A stretch of 64,000 nucleotides of DNA, taken from Trichaptum fuscoviolaceum. Lineage: Eukaryota > Basidiomycota > Agaricomycetes > Hymenochaetales > Trichaptaceae. Below the pieces are notes generated by a model that ran no database searches, was not told where the DNA came from, and saw only the letters and a program-made list of their open reading frames with translations. The position numbers were made by a program, and so were the translations under genes. The stretch spans positions 2,983,773 through 3,047,772 of the forward strand of contig CAJSYZ010000007.1 in assembly GCA_910574455.1 (NCBI GenBank), given 5' to 3'. How positions within the stretch are numbered: position 1 is the stretch's first letter; every line of letters starts with the position of its first letter. Positions 1 to 8,965 of the stretch are shown in pieces.

Positions 1-1135
1 CAAGATGCGGGGAGCTCCTCGGGTGATGAAGACGGCTCTGAAGAAGGCATCGAAGAGGCCGAGGAATCCGATGCCAATGGATCGAGTGAAGGGGAGGAGG
101 AAGAGGGCGAGGGTGCGGAGGACGATGCAGAGAGTGGAAATGAAGTGGAGGAAGCAGAAGAAGGAATTGACAACGAAGAGGTAGTTGCGTTAGAGGACGC
201 AGAATCCGTAGACGAAGATGCTGTTCCGCGTCAAAAAATTGTGACCGACAACAAGGTTCAGTTTATTCTTCATCCTCTCTACTATCAACTAACACTGTTA
301 TAGGAAGCCCTTGAGCGTATACGAGACACTATAAAACTGGACCCCAAACTGCCATGGACTGAAACATTATCAGTTACTTATCCTGAAACAATCAATGTGG
401 ACGTAGATGACGACTTGAACCGGGAACTTGCATTGTAAGCTCTTAATTCACCTTCATTAATTGTGTCTCAACGTCCATTTGTAGTTATAAGCAAGCTTTA
501 CACGGCGCAAACTTGGCGAGAAAACTTGCGGACCAGCATAAATTTCCATTCACCCGGCCCGCAGATTATTTTGCAGAAATGGTGAAGTCCGATGCGCATA
601 TGGAACGGATACGACAACGGTTGTTGGATGAGACTGCAGTTATAAAAAAGAGCGAACTGAAGCGGAAGGAGCGGGAAGGCAAGAAGTTCGGAAAGCAAGT
701 GCAAATCGAAAAGCAGAAGGAGCGGGAGCGGAGCAAGAAGGAGATGGAGGATCGATTGAAAGGCCTGAAACGGAGTGAGTGTCTTGCGTATCTCTAGATT
801 GCCGGCATGACCTGAGCTTTTTTGCACCCTTAGAACGAAAGGATGTTCTGAAAGATCCCCAAACGAACGACGATGCTTTCGACGTTGCTGTTGAAGATGC
901 TATCTCTGACAGACCCTCAAAGCGTTCGAAGGACGACCGACCGAAGATCTCACGGAAGGGTAGAGACTCGAAGTTTGGATTTGGTGGCAAGGGTCGGAGG
1001 TCGAAGCAAAATACTCGAGAAAGCACAGAGAAGTTTGATTTCGGAAGCCGGAAAGGAGCTGGTGGCAAGGGTGGCAAGTCCAATAAAACTAATCGCCCTG
1101 GAAAGAGCAAACGCATGGCATCCAGAAACCGGTAG
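1..1135 (+). CDS. EBP2: rRNA-processing protein EBP2 (5' partial)
   Basis: Nucleolar factor for 60S subunit assembly and 27S pre-rRNA processing (family knowledge). The window opens inside its acidic N-terminal region, a run of Glu/Asp/Ser-rich codons up to base 255. Four exons can be joined: 1-255, 304-434, 485-774 and 834-1135. The junction 434/485 gives the family-typical ELAFYKQALHGANLA, followed by FPFTRPADYFAEMVKSD and the signature KKFGKQVQIEKQKERER. The C-terminus is a basic Lys/Arg/Gly tail (KFGFGGKGRRSKQNTRES to KSKRMASRNR) ending in TAG at 1133-1135. The first donor reads GTTCAG, which is weaker than the other donors here, so that junction is the least certain. The start codon lies left of the window. 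The family identity is clear. Confidence 0.93.
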
Positions 1136-1226
1136 TTGAACTTATTTTTACATGTTCCCTTACTCCCCTGGGAGTATGGGCCCTCACCGAGCACAATTCT
1201 TTTCACTTGTACTGTGAGAAAAATCA

Positions 1227-1292
1227 CCTGTCAATTGTGCGAAAGTCGCCTGTCAATTGTGCGAAAGTTGCCTGTCAATTGTGCGAAAGTTG
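1227..1292. repeat. 22-bp tandem repeat, three copies
   Basis: Three head-to-tail copies (1227-1248, 1249-1270, 1271-1292) of a unit built on CCTGTCAATTGTGCGAAAGT followed by Y-G. They differ at one C/T site. They lie about 90 bp after the EBP2 stop codon, so they fall in its 3' UTR or just beyond. The rest of 1136-1437 shows no gene. Confidence 0.9.
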
Positions 1293-1437
1293 TGTGAGAC
1301 TAATTATATAGCGCTGTCAGAGCCAGCTTGTCCCCGCCACGAATGTCTGAGCAAATCATGGGAAATGCATTAAATGTGGTAAGCAAGATGTCCGTACTTA
1401 CCGTCAGCTTATGAGCTTTGCCAATAGCAGCTTCTGC

Positions 1438-1625
1438 ATCAAGACACCAGTGCAACCCGAGGAATCAAGCACAAGTGCTTGTGCAACACCGCGTCGTGAG
1501 CGAGCACATGTGCTTGAGGAGCGGCTGTCCGTATGTGTTTCTAGACCTGTGTGAATATCTCTAGACCTTTTGAGGATCTCGAGATATTCAAACAGGTAAG
1601 GGTGTGGGACCCTTGACAGGGTCCT
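1438..1625 (+). pseudogene. 3'-terminal coding fragment of a repeated unknown gene
   Basis: This stretch is the reverse complement of 5300-5490 at roughly 85 percent identity by eye. On the plus strand it reads NPRNQAQVLVQHRVVSEHMC, then LRSGCPYVFLDLCEYL and a TAG. That matches the C-terminus of the minus-strand gene at 5354-6409, including the stop position. No upstream coding sequence of that gene is recognisable before 1438, so this is only the 3' end of a copy. After the stop both copies hold an imperfect palindrome (AATATCTCTAG ... CTCGAGATATT), which would fold as a hairpin in the 3' UTR. It could instead be a small dispersed repeat that was captured as the last exon of the 5354-6409 gene. 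Confidence 0.6.
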
Positions 1626-1639
1626 CCGGCTCACGTGTT

Positions 1640-2640
1640 CCGGGCCTCGGAGGACGAGCCCGCCCCCCGTTCCCTTGGCGGTGGCGCGCGTCGTCCGTCC
1701 TTGTCCTTTTCTCCCCCTTTCACGACCACAGCGTTGTCCCCTTCCTCTTCACTCTCTATTTTCTCCCATCTCGCCGCTGCTCTACTTGCTGGAGGATTAT
1801 TACTCTTGCGGCAGAGGTGTAGGAAGGCCGTAAATGTGATAGGTGCGTAACACAGATTCTTACACTGTGGAATGGAACTAAATCTCTTGCACAACTCATA
1901 GGTGCAACGTGAACCTTCGCCCTCATCTTCATTGCTACGACACCAATGATACACAAGACGCATTGAGCTCCCGTCGTTCCTCCGCTCTCCCAAAACCGAG
2001 GGCGGAAATTGCAACAATTTCAGCGCCGACAGCGAGTATCGCCCCCATTCAACAAACCTGGTCAACAGTCGTGCAGAAGCTCTGTCACACATTATTGCAA
2101 GCAATATCTTCCCTTCCCTGATATGGCCGAAGCTTGCAAGCATGTTGAAGAAGGCCAGGACGACGGTGAGAGATAGAATGACGGCGATAACTAGGCCAAT
2201 GGCCACGCGCGGTATTGCCTTCACCTCGAAAAGCTCGACAAACGTGAAGAATACAGCGGCGACGATGACGCACACGATAGCCAGTGTTGTAGCGTATGGC
2301 ACATTGCAGCCACGTGTCTTGTGTGGTTGTAGAACCGCTGTCGCACCAAGTGAGGTGACCTCGACGATGAAGAGAACGGCCAACTGGGCAAGCCCGTCGT
2401 GGAAGGCGAAGGCGATAAGGATAGCTCGGACGAAGATGGCAAAGGTGGGCATGTATTTACGCAATTAACAACTACCTTGATACTCTGCTATCAGGCTCTT
2501 CCAAGCGATTGCAACACCAGCTAGTATGAGATACCAGCCACAGCAGTCACCCTCATAGTGCCCGTGGGCCGCAGGTCATTCAGATGCACCTCGACACCCC
2601 ACCGCTTGTCCTAGCGACGAAAGGCCCTAGCTGTGCGCGT
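1640..2640 (-). pseudogene. Relic of a multi-spanning membrane protein (TRP-like)
   Basis: Read right to left, an exon-like piece near 2640-2556 gives DKRWGVEVHLNDLRPTGTMR. A second frame gives WYLILAGVAIAWKSLIAEYQ. A longer frame from 2464 downward gives FVRAILIAFAFHDGLAQLAV, FIVEVTSLGATAVLQPHKTR and two further hydrophobic helices, then a hydrophilic acidic tail. The aromatic-GxxQ-E-P helix pattern resembles the C-terminal half of fungal TRP/Flc-type channels (Pfam TRP). That assignment is from pattern memory and is tentative. The pieces do not join: a TAA stands directly before the main frame at about 2467 and no acceptor lies between them. I therefore call it a decayed gene. A short real gene starting at the ATG near 2453 is the alternative. 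Confidence 0.45.
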
Positions 2641-2814
2641 GGTATGACCCGAACATCAGCCTTGATGTGTTCCTAGGGCAGTACACGTCAGAGGACAACG
2701 CAAGCTTCACGCAAAATTACATTACGAGAACGGAAAGCGGCGCAAGAAGAACAGCTTGGCATGGGATACTCAGAGGCGCGTTGAGGCACAGCGAGACAGG
2801 ATGATCAAGGCGAG

Positions 2815-2878
2815 GATGAGCCTTTGCGTCTGTGTGCAGTGCTGATCATGAAGATGCGCACAGACGCAAAGGCTCATC
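2815..2878. repeat. Long hairpin, 24-bp arms
   Basis: Left arm 2815-2838 and right arm 2855-2878 are reverse complements with one mismatch (core GAGCCTTTGCGTCTGTG), around a 16 bp loop. It sits just upstream of a very AT-rich tract. Nothing resembling a coding context is present, so it may be a small inverted-repeat element or a fold-back remnant. Confidence 0.85.
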
Positions 2879-4129
2879 TTAGTATGCTTCTTCTCTTTTG
2901 TTTTGTATATAAATTATGTATTTTATTTCTTTAATACAATCTCCAATATATATACATTTGAAATATAAAAAATGGTGTGCAGAGAGTGAACGAAATAATT
3001 TACAGACGTTGTCAAAGGTGCCCGTCGACACGTCCGTGTCCTCGAAGTTGCGTCCGGCGATTCCCGGAGCATTCATCCGAGGCATCGCCGGACACACTTT
3101 TCTCTCAAAATCAAAACAATCTTTCGAGCGCGCTTCAGGCACACTACTCTATGATACAAAGATTGTCTGAAATCAAATTATCGTATTTATTATAATAGCA
3201 TTCATGTACCTTGTTGCTGTGTAATAAGTAAAACAGTGGTACAAAGTGCTATTCCAGCAGTATTTATTCATTTGTATATTTTTGAGTGCATATGAGACTC
3301 CCATTATTTGCAGAATAGATTCCATTGACATACTATAGAAGTTTCAGAAAGAATCTTGCTAATAGATAAAGTGGAAGTGGTTGAACTCAAATGTGGTGTT
3401 TCCAATGCATCACTCCGAGTGAAACTTGTACACATGTGTTCGACTCTCGGAAACATTTGTGTACTTCACAACTGCTTTATTCATAACCTAAAATCTAACA
3501 CCTAGCTCTGCTTCATTATAGTCCCTAGTACTGCTATGTATCATAGCTGTATTTTTAAATCATCATTAATATAGTGAAATTAGCTGCAAATGTTGAGAAT
3601 TAACCCAAAAGAGCATAAAATGGCCACTTTTCGAGACTGTTTGATTTTTATATCTTTGTTTGGAGCTCCATTGCGTTCCACAATTTTACACAAGATATTA
3701 TATTATCTTTATAATACTACAGTAAATTACAGAGGCGCTCTAATGAGCGTAAGATATAAGGGAATTCAAAGAATGTAAGAACATATGCATGAATCATGCA
3801 TTTTTATTGCAGTTCTAATGTGTACCCTTTGCAGCTCATCCATTTACTTCCTTGTTTTTTTCCAACCTACATTAGCATATAATAAATGTAACAAAGCACT
3901 GTGCCTGAGCTCTATTCCGCTATATAAAATTCAATGAGTATGTTATTCATATGTTTGAGGCAGTCAAAACTTCTGAGACATACCATATACGGTAGTTTCA
4001 CGCATTTCTCAGGGTCGTGGCGCGCAATCTGCACGCATCACGAACGTCGTCTTTCTCTGTTTCTTCACTGTTCTTCAAGCTCTTCCTGTAGACGGCGCGC
4101 AGGACACAATGGCTTTCAACGCTCGAGCC
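2879..4129. other. AT-rich gene-free stretch
   Basis: Strongly AT-rich DNA with no open frame of credible composition. A GC-rich island at about 3015-3095 stands out from its surroundings and looks like a fragment of other origin. I recognise no gene, RNA or terminal repeat here. Confidence 0.6.
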
Positions 4130-4380
4130 GCACAGTCGCGCTCGCAAGCGCAGCTTTCTACGCCTCAAGTCTTACAACCTTCGGAACTCTGAACGACGAG
4201 AAGCTCAAGCCCGAAGACAAGACTTAACTAGAGGCTGCCGTCAACGAGACAATCTCATGGCTCGACGCCTCACAGGATGCATCGATGATGAGAAGAAGCC
4301 GAAGGTGCTCAAGAGCAACACGAACTCCATCATGCAGAAGCTCTACTTTGGCACGGGCGATGCACTATCTGGAAGCACTT
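4130..4380 (+). pseudogene. Hsp70 C-terminal relic
   Basis: The C-terminal lid of a cytosolic Hsp70 can be read across three frames. One frame gives KSYNLRNS near 4165. The next gives NDEKLKPEDKT, a TAA, and then LEAAVNETISWLDASQDAS (about 4190-4280). The third gives EKKPKVLKSNTNSIMQKLYF near 4290-4350. These match the family's alpha-helical lid segment, in which the Asn-Leu-Arg-Asn-Ser, Trp-Leu-Asp and Ile-Met-Gln-Lys-Leu-Tyr motifs occur in this order. At least two frameshifts and one stop break it. No ATPase domain is found upstream, so only the 3' end of the gene was left or copied here. Confidence 0.85.
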
Positions 4381-5299
4381 GCGACATCCACTTCAGGACA
4401 TACAGTTGGTGGAGAGAGGGTGTGGTGAAGTGGTTGAGGCACATTTGAGTGAAACAGGAATGGTGCTGGCAGCAATCCAAGTACGTCTTCATTCCATTTG
4501 GCTTGTAATCATAAAAGACAAGACTGACAGGCCTGCTTTTCTTCGTAGGTGCGCCATAATCCAATGAGCTGTGCGTGATAGACACTTACAAGCTCTCACC
4601 TCCCTTTCCGGGCTCCATCCTTTCACACCCACCCCTCCGCCTTCCTTCCGTGCACTTCGAGTGCACCATTGCACACATCCTCATACCCCCGATATGGATG
4701 GCGATTTATGTCTGTGCTACAAAGTGCGAACAACAGGTGTTTTCTAGCAAAACAGACTAGCGCGTCCGTGCCACTTCAACAAGGCAACCGAAGCCATAGT
4801 TGCACCCACGAGCCAGGTGGTGGACGGGTGTGCTATCACCCGCCGTGCGCGCACACGCGTGCAACGCCTCCCCACCGCCCGCAACCGGACCTGCGGGCGC
4901 GTGCGCTTTTCTAATTGTATTAAAGTTTAAATATATTGTTACTCAAGCCTGGACCGCATTTCTATAAGATTATTAGCTAGTACTGTTGACAACTTAATAT
5001 AACTCTTTGCTTTGAGTCAGAATTAATGGTGTGTTTCAATTATAAGTCAGTGAGAAGCTAAAAGATATTATATTATAATGCTATATCTAAGGGTACATGG
5101 TGATAGAACATAAAAAAAGGAGTCCGTATGTACCAAATTTATGTTGTTTGAAGGCCTGCGCAGCAAGATATGCGATGGCGGCACTCAGAGGGGCCGCGGG
5201 CGGGACAGCGGGCGGGACGGAGCGACGCGCGCGCGAGGAGGAACGGCCCAGGGCTATCGGATCACCGGTAACTTGAAGACACTGCAAGTGTTACCGGTG
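4381..5299. other. Gene-free stretch
   Basis: No credible gene. It contains a GC-rich block around 4800-4910 and another at 5155-5245 (CG-rich, with CGGGCGGGACGG-type runs), separated by AT-rich DNA. The mosaic composition fits pieced-together fragments. Confidence 0.55.
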
Positions 5300-5490
5300 A
5301 CCCTAGGACCCTGGACCCTTACCTGTGTGAATAGCTCGAGATCCTCACAAGGTCTAGAGATATTCACCCAGGTCTTCAAACACATACGCACGGCCACTCC
5401 TCAAGCACATGTGCTCGCCCACGACGCGGTGTTGCACGAGCACTTGTGCTTGATTCCTAGGGTTGCCCAGGTGCATCAAGATTGAGCATC
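5300..5490 (-). repeat. Inverted copy of the 1438-1625 repeat
   Basis: Reverse complement of 1438-1625, covering the last ~46 codons of the 5354-6409 gene plus its 3' flank with the CTCGAGATC palindrome. The two copies face each other 3.7 kb apart and enclose the membrane-protein and Hsp70 relics. Several coding differences between them are replacements (Ser/Gly, Cys/Arg, Pro/Ala, Leu/Glu, Cys/Gly), yet frame and stop are kept. Confidence 0.85.
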
Positions 5491-6409
5491 TCAGCGTATC
5501 CACTTCTTCAGGCTCCGACAGAGGATCAGCTATAGTACTTATGGTCACTGCATCGACAGTCAGAGGTCCTAGGTTCTCGTCTGTAGGCGACAATGCAGGA
5601 TGTATTCCCGCGGCCGTGTTCTTGAGTTCAGTGACAGAGCGAACCGGTACATAGAGCGGGTCCACTCCATCGTCTTCGGTAGATAAAGGTCCTACGAAAG
5701 GCATACTTGGAGTTGAAACAATGGACAGGTGTGACAAGTCGCTATCACCATCTTCAGGGAAAGGCACGTTGCAAGAGTCGACGCTATACTTTATTTTCTC
5801 AGCACAGGCAGTCGCAGGCATAGATCTGGTCAGAGAGGCACGATGGTTATCGTCACTCGGGTTGACTGGGGTATCGGTTACAGAGCGTACAGTTTGGTTC
5901 AAGGCATATCGGATAGTTGATCTCGGCGGCTCCTCTTCAAGGAACGTTGGCGACGAAACTTCAGTAAGAACAAATACTTCATCGGCAGAGACTTCAGGTA
6001 AAGCAATAGCAGAGGGATTGACAGAGAGTGTCACATTTGCAGCCTCTGCACGGTATAGAACATCGGCCAAGTTACCATTAATGAGCGCAAACAGATTATC
6101 GTCGATAGGCATCAGGGTTAAGGCGTGTATGAGCCACTGAGCTTGATAGATTTGTGCGCGGTGTGAGTGGCAGAAGCGTACACAATGACAAGTAAGCTTA
6201 CCTGGTCGCTGGGTAACATCGCCTCCATGCCGTTCATTTCGAATTGACGTGATGCTGTGTGTCCTATATATGTCAAGACCAATTGATGATGCTTGATATT
6301 TGAAGTCTTCTAGCCATCTTGAAGCTGAAGTCGAGTCTGTTGAAGGGCAGTCCGAGGACGAGAACGATCGGTTCTTGTCCTTCAAAGTGAACAGTCGCCG
6401 AGAATACAA
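5354..6409 (-). CDS. Hypothetical protein, unknown family
   Basis: A long minus-strand frame of 351 codons from ATG at 6409 to TAG at 5354. It also carries a plausible in-frame intron at about 6200-6140 (donor GTAAGCTT, acceptor ATCAAG). Removing it joins ...VTQRP to AQWLIHALTLMPIDDNLF and drops about 20 residues. The product is Ser/Thr/Glu-rich and lacks membrane segments. I recognise no domain. The last ~46 residues (from HLGNPRNQAQVLVQHRVV to DLGEYL) are shared with the fragment at 1438-1625, which suggests a repeated or transposon-linked gene. No intact neighbour suggests a function. It may be a real lineage-specific gene or an open relic. Confidence 0.45.
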   Translation of the reverse strand: MYSRRLFTLKDKNRSFSSSDCPSTDSTSASRWLEDFKYQASSIGLDIYRTHSITSIRNERHGGDVTQRPGKLTCHCVRFCHSHRAQIYQAQWLIHALTLMPIDDNLFALINGNLADVLYRAEAANVTLSVNPSAIALPEVSADEVFVLTEVSSPTFLEEEPPRSTIRYALNQTVRSVTDTPVNPSDDNHRASLTRSMPATACAEKIKYSVDSCNVPFPEDGDSDLSHLSIVSTPSMPFVGPLSTEDDGVDPLYVPVRSVTELKNTAAGIHPALSPTDENLGPLTVDAVTISTIADPLSEPEEVDTLRCSILMHLGNPRNQAQVLVQHRVVGEHMCLRSGRAYVFEDLGEYL

Positions 6410-6770
6410 TCGGATAATCCAGAGTAACAGAACCGAGTGAAACCGAAGCCAGTCAGCGTCACGGTTACATTATACTTGGGCCTCCCTGCCGGGCCAGTGC
6501 ACGCTCATGTCAGGTCTACCTCACTGGCAGGCTCTTGAACCAAAAGCTCCAGCCGATCGAGCTTCTTCATCAGGAAAAAGGGAAAAAGATTATAACTAAC
6601 CTAATCACCTGTAATAAGCTAAAATCCCATATATCCGCTACCTCGGCGACGTAACACATATATTAGGGTAGAATTCTAATACAAGATGTAATCTGTCTGA
6701 TATATAGTTCTAATCACTTGCGAGACTTACAGCGATTATAAGCAATTCCAAACCTTGAAATATCTACAAT
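6410..6770. other. AT-rich gene-free stretch
   Basis: No gene seen. It is rich in TTATA and TATTA words and runs directly into the tandem duplication at 6771. Confidence 0.55.
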
Positions 6771-7115
6771 GTAATATAACCTCCGTAATCATTATGCATC
6801 TTACATTGCATTATGAAGGCTTATATCTAATTACAGACATTATCTTTGCCACATTTGCATGTAAGCCCTATCAGAATTATAGCTCTTATATGTACTTATG
6901 AGAGATTATAATGGATTTTGAGACTTATAAGGGCTAGAATGTACTATAATCTCCGTAATCATTATGCAAATTATATCACATTATGAAGCCTTATATTCAA
7001 TTACAGACATTATAATCTGCATAGTTGCATAGAATCACTATCAGAATGATAGCTCATCTACGTGATTATGTGTAAATATATTGGATTATGAGCCTTACAT
7101 TCACTAGAAGGTGAT
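6771..7115. repeat. 170-bp AT-rich tandem duplication
   Basis: Two diverged head-to-tail copies start at 6771 and 6941. Both begin GTA-TATAA-CTCCGTAATCATTATGCA and share AATTACAGACATTAT, CTATCAGAAT-ATAGCTC and GGATT-TGAG blocks at the same 170 bp offset. Similar TTATAAT-rich words recur at about 10690-10960, on the other side of the kinase and SEC27 relics. Confidence 0.8.
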
Positions 7116-7199
7116 AGAACCCTGAGTAGTTCTTACAGGCCTTCTCACTTGCACGCAAAATAATAGATAAAAAGCAGATTATATTAATTTAGTACTAGC

Positions 7200-7290
7200 T
7201 ACATACAAGAAACCCACACTATCAAAGACAAGCTTGGAGAACATGACGCCAACGGAGAAACCGTTGGCAAGAGTAGTAATACGATGACCG
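7200..7290 (-). pseudogene. Second kinase fragment
   Basis: On the minus strand this reads NGFSVGVMFSKLVFDSVGFL. It closely matches ADGFSFGVMFYELVFGGVSF of the larger kinase relic, and the nucleotide identity extends through the intron donor region (GGCGTCATGTTCT). It is therefore a short duplicate of the kinase helix-F region placed just beyond the end of the larger copy. Confidence 0.7.
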
Positions 7291-7299
7291 AGGATCTCT

Positions 7300-8690
7300 T
7301 TGACTCTGAGGCCAGCTGCGAGACGATCCTCTCGCAGATCGAGAGAGAATGCTGGCGGCTGCATGAAGATGGACGAAAAGCATGCTTAAATTCTTCCCCT
7401 GGTCGTCAGCGAAGGGGGGCGAGGAACTCGTACTCAACAGGGTCAGGACGCCAGCGCATGAGAGCCTTTGGCTCGTCGACAAGGACGCACATGCTGAGGT
7501 ACGCGCCTTCCTGAACCTTATGCGGTGCAGTCTTCCAAGGTCCCGCGGGACACGGCGCGCGAACCACGGGCCGCGCAGTCTTCCACCCAGCGGGGACAGG
7601 CTGTGTCTTATTTGCGACCTGATCCCAGTTTCTGCGGCGGAGGTTAGCTAGAGAATGGTGCAGATGCGGTTGACTGACTTACACTCCTCGGAAGTACCGG
7701 CTCTGCAAGGTATCTTGCATCAGGATGCGGTGGTCTAGGTTCTTGGCTAGCAGACGCCGCATCAGATGGCATGCCTCTGGGTAGCGCTTGCGGAACCATC
7801 GAGGAATGAACACGCTTTCGTATAGTGCGCTGGCTTCCAGATCCTTGTGATCCCTCGCACAGAAGGCCAGCTAATAAAGGCGGTGTCAGTGAGAGTGATG
7901 GGTTGGAACAGAGGAAACTCACCCCGCCGAAGACAAGCTCATAGAACATGACGCCAAAGGAGAAACCGTCGGCCTTGTACGAGTAGTGGTCGCCGCGGAG
8001 CATCTCTAGTGCCATGTAGCCCGTCGCGCCTCACTCGCCCTTAGTCCTGTGCCAATAGTCATCGTAAGTTAGTACCTCGTCAATGCTTACCGCATGTCCA
8101 TTGAAAACGTGTGCGAGGCCGAAGTCCCCAATGACGAGCCGACCGTGCTCATCCATGAAGACGCTGTCGGGCTTAAGGTCGCGATGGACGATGGCCCTGG
8201 TTGTGCAGGGTGCCCACGGCATAGCACTATGAAAAAATATGAGATACAACTTGGGGGAAAGGAAGCGGAGACGTACAAGTTGCGCCATAATGAACTTGAT
8301 TTCATGCATGCGGAACAGCTTCTTCGCGTTGCTCATCGCACCTCACAAAGTACCACCGGCGGCCAAGCCCTGGATGATGATGAAGTTGTGCGGGTCCATG
8401 AAGCATTCTATAAGAGGGGTAAAATAGGGTGAGTTAAGTAAAGCCAGGTCAGAAACGATCCTCTTCTCTGTCAACATGTCCCGACTGTCTCGGTCGACAT
8501 TCGCGCGTGGAATCTGCTTGATCACGACCTTCTTGCCGTATTCGCGGTGGGAGATGTCCACGGCTGAATCCGCCGTTCCCGAGGACGACTTCGAGCCTGT
8601 AGTCGTCAAGTCGTTTGCAGAGCGTCTCGCGGGCGAGCTTTGCAGCGTCCGTGTTCCCGCGTGACACTGCCACCGTGCCACACTGGGTGT
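7300..8690 (-). pseudogene. Serine/threonine protein kinase, decayed
   Basis: Kinase landmarks appear in order on the minus strand: DYRLEVVLGNGGFS (glycine loop, ~8590), KKVVIKQIPR (catalytic Lys), FMDPHNFIIIQGLAAGGTL (hinge), IVHRDLKPDS and VIGDFGLAHVF (catalytic loop and DFG, 8190-8110), ATGYMALEMLRGD, ADGFSFGVMFYELVFGG. After an intron comes FIPRWFRKRYPEACHLMRRL and a tail starting NWDQV. Defects: a frameshift between GGFS and AVDISHREYG, another between AVGTLHNQG and IVHRDL, and an in-frame TGA at 8030-8028 in the activation segment. The APE Pro is Leu and the conserved Trp of DxWS is missing. Because introns are kept, this is an unprocessed copy. The C-lobe with its NWDQV extension recalls AGC-type kinases, but this is only a guess. 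Confidence 0.8.
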
Positions 8691-8699
8691 AACGTAGTA

Positions 8700-8965
8700 T
8701 GCAAGCATACAGTCACACTCGGGTGGCACAGTTGTAAATCATCAAAAAAAGAAGATAAAATACGAGTAGAGTACAATCACATACCATCAACAGCAGAAAT
8801 ACATAGATTTTAAGGCCATCCTGGGGATGGATGGATGGAGGAGGGGATGGATGGACAATGACGAAGGGGAAAGAGAGAGAGAGAGGTAGGGAGGAGAGCT
8901 CGTTGAACGCGACGCGGTCTTGTTGATAATTCAAACTCCGCAGCATCATCGTGCCTCAAGCCTGA
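8700..8965. other. Spacer with simple repeats
   Basis: About 8820-8900 is a purine-rich low-complexity tract: GGATGGATGGATGG, then GAGAGAGAGAGA. It separates the kinase relic from the SEC27 relic. No gene seen. Confidence 0.7.

Noticed and set aside
5154..5245. GC-rich CGGGCGGGACGG tract as a possible CpG-like promoter or structured RNA
   Set aside because: No gene starts nearby and no stem pairing or second copy could be shown by eye.
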